Shown here: positions 36,713-47,300 of the stretch, piece after piece
How the letters are laid out: every line of letters begins with the position of its first letter
Numbering within the stretch: the stretch's first letter is position 1
Assembly: GCA_963693285.1 (NCBI GenBank)
Contig: OY848929.1
Location: 5,458,501-5,522,500, forward strand
Direction of reading: 5' to 3'
Length of the DNA stretch: 64,000 bases
Source of the DNA: Xestospongia muta
Taxonomy: Eukaryota > Porifera > Demospongiae > Haplosclerida > Petrosiidae
Translations under genes and position numbers: made by a program
Notes under the pieces: model-generated
What the model was told of the DNA's origin: nothing
The model's database searches: none
The model's input: the letters and a program-made list of their open reading frames with translations, nothing else

Positions 36713-39507
36713 ATGGAGGTTCTTTATCAAGAGGCCATTAAGTAAGTAATCAAGTTAACTAATTGAGGAAATAATTAAACCACAGGTTACTATTGGAGAC
36801 ACAGACACAGGTACAACAATTGTCGTCATTTAGTACTGGTAATCAATCGGGTATGATGATAATATTTATATTATTAACATCAGTCAATTAGCTTTAGAGT
36901 CAAAAGTTCAAGAAGGATTACATCAATTGGAATTAGACTATGAACGATTACGAACTCTTGTACGGAAAGAACCTGTAGAAACGAGACAACTTCATAAAAA
37001 GTACAAAAATATAATAAAATATAAAATATTATCCTTCTCTGTAATTAGTCGTGTTGATCAGTTTGAAATTGATCTTCGTAATCTTAAAAGTTCAGTATCT
37101 GTTTACCAAAGACACAGAACAGAAGCAGTAAGGGCATATTTTTGGTGATGACAATGATAATATTTTTTAATAGGAACAAGCTGTCAGAGCAAGGGAAGAA
37201 TTGTTTTCTCGTGAATATTCAATGAGTGTAAGTGATAATGGATGAGTATATATGATAATGGACAAATACATGTGTTAATGGACAAATGTAAATAGTTATG
37301 GATCAATAGATGTGATAACGGACATATCAAATATGACGTACGTCTAGTTGTAACTGTCCCTGGTTTACAACGTTAGGGATCACCCCTTTATCTAATCCCA
37401 CAAAGTTCCTAACTGACGTGGTCTCTTATTTTAAGAAATAATCCATCTGTTTAAAGTATTAATAACATTATGAATCGATGTTGTAATGTTATTGTAAGCT
37501 ATTAATGTGATGAGGTAAGTTTATTTAGCTCTCAATGATTATCTTGTGTGTTTTAGTTCTAAACCACCGATATTATCAAACCAATGACATCATCCATAAC
37601 ATATTGCCAAATTGATATTCTTCCATAAATTAAATTATTATTACTTGCGTTACCTTGGCAACTACTATGTTAACAATGTTAATTGTGTCATGTTTTAATA
37701 GTAGGGTTTCTAGAATGTACGCCAGGTGGTCATGTTCTGTAATTCATGGGGAATACTTAAGCTATTTTCCTTTACATGACAGACATTTTCTGAAACAGCA
37801 GTTCACATTGTTTATCCACGTTATAACAAACTGAGTATTTTCTATTAGAATTTGTTTGTGTTAGGGATTTGTTATGATGTCATAATTAAATGATGTTCAT
37901 GTTGAGACAACTGCTACTGAGGCAGGATTTAACTAGTTGGCAATAACTGTTATGAATTCAGCCAATTCAATTATTACTTTTTAAGTATTTAAATTGGTGG
38001 TTTGTTCTATTTATACCATATTTGGTTTTAATAGGAACTCTGATTTGTTAAAGGGATCACTTGTTATTTGGTATCTGTTTGTTGTACTTTATAACTTTAT
38101 AAATGTACTTTTATTGGTCGTGTCTGAACTATGTCTTTGACAAGATTGATATAAAGACATAAGTTTCCTTTATGAAATGAGTATGTAATTAGAAGTAGAG
38201 ATATTAAACTAGATTTAGTTGTTGTTGGTTTTGTGTATGAGAAGCTTTACTTATTACCACAGGTGCAGTTATTAATTGTAATAACAATTAAACTGATTAT
38301 AATGTGATGTAATTACTTGAATAATATATGTAATGCAGATGTTCTTCATTACCTGTTGTTTCCATGGTTATAAATACTTTAATGACACACCTAGTTGACG
38401 ATCTTGTTTACGACCTGTTTCAATTGATCAAATTAGTTAAGAATGTTTATTACTACATTGATGAACTCCAACAAAGCTTTAGCTATGAAGCTATCCTGAG
38501 ATTGTGTACATATCATGTAACAAATACCATTGACAACTGTTGTTAAGTGGAGGAGGAATATCCATTATTATGTTAGGTGATTTAAGATAAATATTTGCAT
38601 TACGACTTCCTATAATGTATTGTATTGTACAACTTCTTCGTATGTAGAGTTCGGGACAGACTGCAATTCCACTCGATCCATCCTTACAACATAATACACA
38701 ACTACACGAAGCTAATCGTAACTTAGATGGGATTCTTTCTAATGCTGCTGATGTGTTTAAAAACTTACAAGATCAACATTCTATATTAAAAGTAGGTCTA
38801 TGCATATTAGTTTCCATAGATGGACGAGTAGGAGAAATAATAATTGATTAAATTAACATAATTATTGTAATACATTGATCTACCAGGTGGACTAAACTGC
38901 TTGATTGCCAACAACAATGGGAACTCCTCCACTAGCACTTTTAACTAGTTAGTGCCTGCTCATTGCTATTGGCAAAACAATCATAATTATTAGTGATAAG
39001 GTGTAGTGTGATGGTTACTATGACGATATTTCATATTTTGACCATATTTGGTTATAAAGGCTGTACTAATGGTTCTACATTTTTAGAGTTGTAATATATC
39101 TTTGTCATTTAACCTTGTACATGTCCCCTGCACTGCCCACCAGTTAGCTGACTAGTTGTTTTTAATAGTGATCCTCTTTGAAATTTATTGCTAGAAACAT
39201 ATGTATTTAAAACATTGATATGTGTTAGTTATTAACTGATTACATGGGGGCATTGAAGTTAATAAAGGAATGAGAGTATTAATTGTCTCTTATAGGGTGC
39301 TCGTAAAAAGATGTGGGACATTGCTAATACTCTGGGTTTATCTAACACAATAATGAGACTAATAGAACGGCGTACAACTCAGGTTTGCAGTCTTTCTAAC
39401 TATGCACTTTATAAACTGTCTCTTTTCTCTAGGATCGGTATGTATTTTGGGGCGGAGTTATTGTGACTTTAATTATTATATATTTAGCACTTCGCTACTT
39501 GATTTAA
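36713..39507 (+). CDS. GOSR2: Golgi SNAP receptor GOSR2 (membrin, Qb-SNARE)
   Basis: Exon 1 gives MEVLYQEAIK, followed by coiled helices (LESKVQEGLHQLELDYERL, RVDQFEIDLRNLKSSVSVYQ). The SNARE motif includes LHEANRNLDGILSNAADVF and ARKKMWDIANTLGLSNTIMR, then RTTQDRYVFWGG and a C-terminal membrane anchor (VIVTLIIIYLALRYLI). This matches membrin throughout, including the nearly invariant IANTLGLSNT block. It acts in ER-to-Golgi and intra-Golgi vesicle fusion with syntaxin-5 and partners. One intron (about 37231-38645) is 1.4 kb, roughly twenty times the usual size here. Confidence 0.95.
37231..38645. other. Unusually long GOSR2 intron
   Basis: 1.4 kb, AT-rich. The first 90 bp (37231-37325) is an array of ATGGACAAATR-like units related to the other ATGGA repeats. 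I see no credible exon, RNA gene or transposon ends; the 60-codon ORF at 38364 has no support. Confidence 0.6.
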
Positions 39508-39864
39508 TTTTAAAAAGCACCCTTTAGCTTCTATCATTTCAATCATTTGAACTGCTAACAAGCCACAGCTGTTTCAATAACTAAGTTATATTGCATGCAC
39601 ATTGATTAGTGGTTAAATAAGTCTGCATTCCGAGACCAGGTGCGTAATGTGACGATAACTTTTTTCCAAGAGTTGCCAAATATTAAGAAGGCTTAGAGTA
39701 TTGTTGATATCATTAGATAATTGACATATTTATTCAATTGTTATATTTATTACTAGTAATTGTGTGGTATGAACTAGTTAATTTCACTGGAAATACTAGC
39801 TTATTAAATCACGCTCAACAGTTATGACAAGTCTTTACAAGATTACTAATTGGTTAATTGGACT

Positions 39865-39988
39865 AAGTTTTAAAATAACACGTGTTTAGTCAACAATTAT
39901 GAAACTATTGGGTTTGTTTGAGTATCCGACAAAGTTTTAAAGGAACACGTGTTCAGTCAACAATTATGAAACTATTGGGTTGTTTTAG
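39865..39988. repeat. 67-bp direct duplication upstream of the Wnt gene
   Basis: Two copies, starting at 39865 and 39932, share AAGTTTTAAA, an ACACGTGT E-box palindrome and CAACAATTATGAAACTATTG. A few substitutions separate them. Being about 350 bp before the Wnt TATA box, it could be a duplicated control element. Confidence 0.85.
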
Positions 39989-40225
39989 TGTGGGAATTTT
40001 CCTTTTATAGTATTAGTATCACCTGATATTCTGCTAAATCTCACTTCAGCTTCATTCCACATGCTCATACTGCTTTAACACTGTCAATGTGAAATAATGT
40101 TCATTATCAGCACTACATGTTTACAATCAGACATATTACATCTGTTATCTCAAATTTTGTTGACTCATTGTTGTTATTATCAAATACAACATAACAGTTA
40201 TCATCATATGGCTTCTTCCTCTCTC

Positions 40226-40234
40226 TATATAAGG
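40226..40234 (+). promoter_or_regulatory. TATA box of the Wnt gene
   Basis: TATATAAGG lies 85-93 bp before the ATG. A start site 25-30 bp downstream would fall in GATTAGCTACAATTAG. TATA promoters are rare in this window, fitting a tightly regulated gene. Confidence 0.55.
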
Positions 40235-40318
40235 GGACCAGTGATTAGCTACAATTAGACTACCTCCTGCAAAGACAGAAAAAAAATAACTTTACATTGG
40301 GTGGAGTTGTAAGCTGAT

Positions 40319-42137
40319 ATGGAGAAACAAAGTTCTCAGAGAAAATACTGCTGTCAACAGCATAATATAAATACCACCTCAACATCACTCACCAGGTAAG
40401 TATACTTCAGCCCTGTGCAGACATTATACTCAAAATCACTGCAACTCAGTGACTTGATAGTTAATACAATATTATTATTTCTAGATCTGCATTGTTAAAA
40501 CCACTTACTAATTGTAACAAACATAATATACTATTTTTGTTATGCCCCTAGATCTGTTTCTATTTTCATTTTGGTCTTCTGTATCATAACAAATGTCAGT
40601 GGATATAAACCTGACACATCAACAAGTACTCCAGCCTCAACAACAACTTCGCCTTCGACTACCAGTACTCCAGTGACCACTACTCCAGCCTCAACAGAAT
40701 TTACCTGTCGTAATCTTACAAATTCAAAACAGAGAGACATGTGTTATAAAACTCCAGGTTTACTCGGTGTTCTTCTTAAAGCAGAGCAACTTGCTCAACA
40801 AGTCTGTGAAGAAGACTTTTTCTATGATAAATGGAATTGTTCTGGGTTTTCTATGTTGACACAGAGTAATGTCACAAAACGAGGTATGTTTTGATGTGTA
40901 TCTGTCTGTAGTAATAGCAATAATGCAAGTAACATGCATACTTAGCATCTTTCTATAATCCATAATAGTAAGTGTTAGTTTGTAAATGTAAAAGATTTTT
41001 CTTGCATTCTTCTCAACTATATAGTAGCTAATTTGTACATACCAAGTACTGTAAATAGCACTTGTGTAATACGAACACTATCTTATGAAATCTTATATCA
41101 TCTCTAGCCACTGCAGAGTCAGCATATATGTATGCCATCATGTCGGCTGCAATAGCTCATGTGACAACTCGAGAATGCAAGGATAATGAAATGAAATGCG
41201 AATGTGGTGAAAATATCACTACCACAAGTGCAACTGTTTTTTCTGGTTGTTCAAAGAACTTGGCATATGGTGTAAAAATTGCAGCAGACTTTATGGACAG
41301 TGCTGAGAATGAAAAGGGAGTTAGACAACTGGTTAATTTGCAAAACAATGAAGTTGGAAGAAATGTAAGTCAATTCTTTAGTAAGGCAACAATTTTGACT
41401 ATAGTCATGCAGCATTATAGTTCTGTTAGTAATTTAATTGTACTAAAGGAATTTCACTTTTATTACTGTTGAATGTAAATTGAATCAACACGTGACATTT
41501 CTGCCATACCTTCATGTACAGTGTATATATATATAATGTAAGGTCTCTGTTTCATTACTACTGTACTACAAACTGGTTGGGAGAGTTATGGAATGCTAAT
41601 TTGATTGAGTTATTAAATAACCAATGGGAAATCTGTATAATTATGTTATCATTATTTTATTATTTACAGATGTTTTTAGAGCAAAACAAATTGAAGGGAT
41701 ACAAATGCAGATGTAATGGACTCTCTGCATCATGTTCACTGAAAACCTGTTATCAAGGGCTAATAAATTTTAATGGTTTAGCTGCTGAAATTAAATGTCT
41801 CTATAAAAGATCGTGCTTAATATCGGGTACTAGCACTTCATCAAAAATTAAATTGGTTTCTCAATGCAGTCGTCCTATATCTAATACAACTTTAGTTCAT
41901 GCTGTATCATCACCTGATTATTGTTTCAAAGACATATCTAAAGGGTCTCTGGGAGTTAAAGGGCGTTCATGTCACCCTGAGGCAACCGATAAGAGCAAGT
42001 GTGACACTTTGTGCTGTAATAGAGGCTATAAGGAGATTAATTACATAGTTACTGAACAATGCTGTACATTTCAATGGTGTTGTAAAACAGTGTGTGGGGC
42101 ATGTAAAAAATTAGCAAAGAAATATGAATGCAAATAA
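40319..42137 (+). CDS. Divergent Wnt ligand with Thr-rich N-terminal segment
   Basis: Exons 40319-40395, 40552-40883, 41108-41364 and 41670-42137 join in frame (377 residues). A hydrophobic stretch (SVSIFILVFCIITNV) begins about 26 residues in and would serve as signal sequence. It is followed by a Thr/Ser/Pro repeat and then the Wnt fold: WNCSGF, ESAYMYAIMSAAIAHVTTREC, LVNLQNNEVGR, KCRCNGLSASCSLKTC with the acylated serine conserved, and the C-terminal CDTLCCNRGY / CCTFQWCCKTVCGAC cysteine block. Secreted lipid-modified ligand for Frizzled/LRP receptors. Divergence is large, as for known sponge Wnts, and no vertebrate subfamily can be assigned. Confidence 0.92.
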
Positions 42138-42310
42138 AATATAATAATTATATTTATATTTATGTGCTATTAAAGCATTATAGTATTATAAACAGAGTTA
42201 TTTTCTTTACATGAATTCATAATATTAAATATCACTTATAATAATCAACATTTATTATATTATCATTTAATCTTTAAAACAGTTAATCAATATATATTTA
42301 ATCACTACTG

Positions 42311-42315
42311 TATTA

Positions 42316-42363
<48 letters not shown>

Positions 42364-42382
42364 TATTATTATTATATTATTA
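42311..42382. repeat. (TTA)n microsatellite
   Basis: About 70 bp of TTA/ATT repeats in the spacer between the Wnt gene and CNPPD1, which is otherwise AT-rich 3' UTR and promoter. Confidence 0.95.
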
Positions 42383-42502
42383 ATCTGAGTACCGTATATT
42401 TCGAATTTCTCGTCAGTCAAATAAAAATAAAATAGAACAAATTGTTTTGGGTGGAGACAGTGGAATTATTTCACTACAACGTTCTAGAAGATCGGAGATA
42501 AA

Positions 42503-43940
42503 ATGGCAGGTTCTACTCTCATAGAGCCAGAATTGTGGCAAGACATTCGTAAGAAAGTCTACTTGCCTCAAGATGTTGATGAATATTCTACCACCTCTCG
42601 TAGTTTGACAGGTATATCCCATAGTAACATACATTATATAATACTGTTATCTTTAAAGTGATTTCTCAAGAAGCATTTGTCAAGTTGTGTCATAATAAAA
42701 AGGAGAAACCATTAAAGATTGGGTACATGGTTGATCTATGCAGGTAATAACTTGATGCTGTTGTTACCATGGCAACAATCATTACTTATAGAGACGGAGG
42801 TATTACTCCATGTGCTCTAATGTTGGGTCTGCTTTATCTTCAACGAATCTCTGCTCTAAACCCGAAATATTTGACTAAAGTACCATCTTCTGATCTCTTC
42901 TTGACTGCAATGGTATGTGATGTACCTACTTTTATCATGTAGTATATCTCATGTCACTAGGTAATAGCATCTAAATACCTTCAAGATGAAGGAGAAATGG
43001 AAGCACTAGTTAATTCTGAATGGGCTAAGATTGGTATGGTTAGTATATTGTCTTTATTAAGTCAGAGTTTTTATAGGACAACGTTCTAAGTCAATATTGG
43101 ATATCCTTGAAAGAGACTTCCTTCAAGCTATTGTAAATCATTACATTTATATATGATATATATTATTTACAATTTATGGTCTTAGGATTGGCGTCTGTAT
43201 GTATCACCTCAAGAATATTACAATTTTGTGGCATCTATTCAAGGAAGGTAAGTCTGTATGCATGAAGTCCTGGAATCAGTCCATGTGTATAGAAGTATTG
43301 GCATGAGTCTATTTACTTTTGTAGGATATCATGTATGGAAGCTGGATCTCGTGGTTGGTGGTCATATACTGACTTAATTTCATTATGGGATGCATCTAAC
43401 ACAACTGAGTTAATGATTGATGCTGGGAAACAAACTACTAAGGTATTAAAGTTATTTTTATGAGTCATCTGTTAGATTATCTTGTAGACAATGGGTAGTA
43501 GCTTAGCTATCTATCTTGTCTGTCTCACAACTCTTTTATCGGCGTCTCATAACGTTTCCATGGAAACCAAGCCTGCTATTGCTCTTGATAATTCATCTTG
43601 GAATAGTAATGTTCAGCCAATACAACATCATTGGTGTACTGACACACCCCCTGAACTTGAGTATACGAGGCACCTCCCCCTAATTACTGATCCTTTTACG
43701 TGCAGGTATTGTGGACAAAATCTTACTTTGAACGACTCGGGACCAGCTTTTATGACTATAAACTCAAAATATGGAACTAACACTGGAAAAAATAATAATA
43801 TTCATCTGAGGAAGTTTCGTCTTAACGATAGATGCAACCCCCTTGACAGTAGAGTTGATCCCCTTAATGACTGGGGGAGGACACTTTCATTCTTTCCTCA
43901 ATATTTTGTTTATAATTACATATGTTCATTGTATGAATGA
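42503..43940 (+). CDS. CNPPD1: Cyclin Pas1/PHO80 domain-containing protein 1 (CNPPD1)
   Basis: Starts MAGSTLIEPELWQDIRKK. The PHO80/Pcl-type cyclin box is recognisable in GITPCALMLGLLYLQRI, NPKYLTKVPSSDLFLTAMVI, ASKYLQDEGE, ILERDFLQAIDWRLYVSPQE and GWWSYTDLISLWD, in the same order as animal CNPPD1. A hydrophobic segment (LAIYLVCLTTLLSA, about 43490-43545) follows, as in the family, and the last exon is a poorly conserved tail. Seven or eight short introns. The family's CDK partner, if any, is not established; cyclin-like membrane-associated function is inference. TOP2 follows on the same strand after 412 bp. Confidence 0.9.
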
Positions 43941-44096
43941 ATTTTACTAATAAATAATAGCAATATGACATTTATAGTACCACATATTAAATAAAGGTTT
44001 CTGATTATAGTAGGTTTTATAAAGTGAGTGTTATGATAGACATACTCATGGAACATGTAAAGTCTTGAACAATGTTATGTAATGTAATCTAATCAT

Positions 44097-44226
44097 GTGT
44101 AGCCTTGATTATTATATACAACCCTGATTTTTACAATAATGTGTACCCTTGTTTCTTATGTACAGCCCTGATTTTTACAATTATAATGTGTAGCCTTGAT
44201 TCTTATATACAGCCCTGATTTTTAAG
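44097..44226. repeat. Tandem repeat of CAGCCCTGATTTTTA type
   Basis: Two and a half imperfect copies of a unit near 50-60 bp (GTGTAGCCTTGATTNTTATA followed by TACAGCCCTGATTTTTACAA) in the spacer upstream of TOP2. Confidence 0.75.
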
Positions 44227-44243
44227 GTTTTGGGTTGTGAGTA

Positions 44244-44255
44244 TGCGCATGCGCA
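44244..44255. promoter_or_regulatory. NRF1-type palindrome in the TOP2 promoter
   Basis: TGCGCATGCGCA is a perfect match to the palindromic NRF1 consensus, about 100 bp before the TOP2 ATG. NRF1 sites are typical of animal replication and mitochondrial genes. Confidence 0.6.
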
Positions 44256-44352
44256 GAAAAGAGCGGGCGAACATAATTATTCTCATATATAGAGTGTGAT
44301 TTCAACCTCTTCATCCAGTCTTTATTTCATTTGTCGACCTGAAGCTAGTACC

Positions 44353-47300
44353 ATGGCTACAGTAAGTGACATTATAATAAGTTATAAAAGATGTTTTGTG
44401 TCTCTTTTAAGCCTTTCTCTGATTTTAACGAACTCACTGAAGGAAGTGGAGGCAACAAACGATTGTCTGTCGAGCGTATCTACCAACGCAAGACCCAGCT
44501 GGAACATATATTGTTACGACCTGACACTTATGTTGGATCTGTTGAGGAGTCAACTCAACACATGTGGGTGTTTGACGAGGAGAAACAAGCTATAGTGTCT
44601 CGTCAGATAACATATGTACCAGGACTGTACAAAATCTTCGATGAGATACTGGGTATGATATTTTAATGATAAATGTAATATTTTAGATTTATCTGTAGTG
44701 AATGCAGCTGATAACAAGCAACGAGATCCCAAAATGAATGCCATAAAAATCATAATTGATCCGTAAGTGATTACTGATGTGACCACACCTACTCATTAAC
44801 TCTTTCTAATAGAGAAAATAATCTCATTAGTGTTTGGAACAATGGTGCTGGTATACCAGTAGAAATGCATGCCGTTGAGAAAATGTATGTTCCTGAGCTC
44901 ATCTTTGGTACATTACTAACATCATCAAATTATGATGATAAACAAAAGAAAGTAACTGGTGGAAGAAATGGTTATGGAGCTAAGCTATGTAACATATTTA
45001 GCACTGAGTTTACAGTTGAGACAGCTTCTAGTGAATCTGGCAAACATTTTAAACAAGTTAGTCAGTTTCTATAACCAATTTAACTAATATATAATACATA
45101 TAGACTTGGAAGAACAACATGGGAGTATCTGGTAAACACAGCGTCACTTCAGCAAAAAAGGACTTCACTAAAGTGACATTTAAACCTGATCTATCAAAAT
45201 TTAACATGACTCACCTGGACAAGGACATTGTCTCACTGATGACCAGGAGAGCTTATGATATTGCTGGATGTACTAAAGGTGTAGCTGTCTACCTCAATGA
45301 CAATAAATTACCAGTAAGTATTAATAGTGTGGATTAATTTATCATTGTGTATTTGTTTTAGGTAAAATCTTTCAAAGATTACGTTGAACTCTATATTAAG
45401 GGACAACCTAATGATGAAGATGATGACACTCCTCGTAAAGTGGTTCATGAAATTGTCAGTCCTCGTTGGGAAGTGTGTGTTACTTCAAGTGCCAGTGGAT
45501 TTCAACAGTCGTCATTTGTTAACTCTATTGCTACAACTAAGGTTTGGTTTCCATAGCAACTGTATAATGAATTGTCACACTTTTTAGGGTGGTACTCATG
45601 TTCAGTTAGTAGTTGATCAACTTGTCTCTAAAGTTCTTGAAGTGGCTAAGAAGAAGAATAAAGGTGGAATGGACTTAAAACCATTTCACGTCAAAAATCA
45701 TCTCTGGATCTTTATCAACTGTCTCATTGAGAATCCGTCATTCGATTCACAAACAAAAGAAAATATGACACTTAAAGCAAAGTCGTTTGGCTCAACATGT
45801 CAGCTCAGTGACAAGTTTATAAAACAGGTTTGATCAGTGTACATATCTAAATCACATGACTATCACATGTCCAGGTACTAAACTGTGGTATAGTAGAACG
45901 AATACTAAATTGGGCCAAAGTTAAGTCTCAGTCACAGCTCAACAAAAAGCAACATGGTTCTAAAAATAGCAAGTTGAAAGGTATCCCAAAGTTAGATGAT
46001 GCCAACGATGCCGGAAGCAAGCATTCTGGTAATTGTACGCTCATTGTTACTGAGGGAGATTCAGCCAAAACTCTGGCTGTTAGTGGCTTAGGTGTAGTTG
46101 GCCGGGACAACTATGGTGTGTTTCCATTGAGGGGAAAGCTCCTTAATGTACGGGAAGCGTCTCATACTCAAGTGAGTTGTCCATGATGACCATGAGTTAG
46201 TCCCTATCATTTCAATTAGATAATGAACAACGAAGAGATCAAAAGTGTAATCAAGATATTAGGTCTTCAGTATGGAAAGAAATATACTGATGAGGATGAA
46301 CTCAAGTCTCTGCGTTACGGTCGTATTATGATCATGGCTGATCAAGATCAGGATGGATCCCATATAAAAGGATTGGTTATAAATTTCTTCCATCATAATT
46401 GGCCACATCTCCTTCGTCATAGTTTCATTGAAGAGTTTATCACACCTATTGTGAAAGTAAGATAGTAGATAGAGAGAAACTAAAGCTATTATTTACATAG
46501 GTCACTAAAGGCAAGCAGGAACTTGCCTTTTTCAGTTTACCGGAATTTGAGAGATGGAAGACTATTACTGAAAATTCTCATACATGGAAAGTGAAATACT
46601 ACAAAGGTCTCGGTACAAGTACAGCGAAGGAGGCTAAAGAATATTTCTCTGATATGGATTTACATCGAATACCTTTCCAATATCAAGGCCCTGAAGACGA
46701 TCAGGCCATTGAGCTGGTAATTATTGGTAATTATAGGGACATCACCTTTTGTTTTCTTTGTAGGCTTTCAGTAAGAAATGTGTGAATGATAGAAAGGAAT
46801 GGCTTACAACTTGGTTGCAACAACGTCGTGAGAAACGTACTGAAGGATTTGATGAGGTAATTAATAATTAGTCTATAATGATTAGAAAATATACTCTAGA
46901 GTTTCCTGTATGGAGAGAGAACTGATTCGATTACATACTCTGAGTTCATTAACAAAGAACTCATCTTGTTCTCTAATATGGACAATGAACGTTCAATACC
47001 TAGTATGGTAGACGGTAAGTTAAGGATGTGGCTAATAGGAGGCTCCACCCATTCTTTCTAGGCCTAAAACCTGGTCAACGTAAAGTGTTATTCACCTGTT
47101 TTAAAAGAAATGACAAGAAAGATATCAAAGTGGCACAGTTAGCTGGTTCAGTTGCTGAACACTCGGCTTATCATCATGGAGAGGTCAGCATCTTAAACCA
47201 CACCTCTTTAGATGTCAAATATCTTCATTCTTATAGCAAAGTCTGATGGCTACCATTATCAATTTAGCTCAGAACTTTGTTGGTAGCAATAATCTTAATC

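Larger units (their letters stand above)
39508..40318. other. Spacer between GOSR2 and the Wnt gene
   Basis: 811 bp, AT-rich, containing the 67-bp direct duplication at 39865 and the Wnt TATA element. No ORF supported. Likely 3' UTR of GOSR2 plus the Wnt upstream control region. Confidence 0.6.

Noticed and set aside
37231..38645. A nested gene in the long GOSR2 intron
   Set aside because: No codon bias, splice-joined ORF or RNA fold was convincing.
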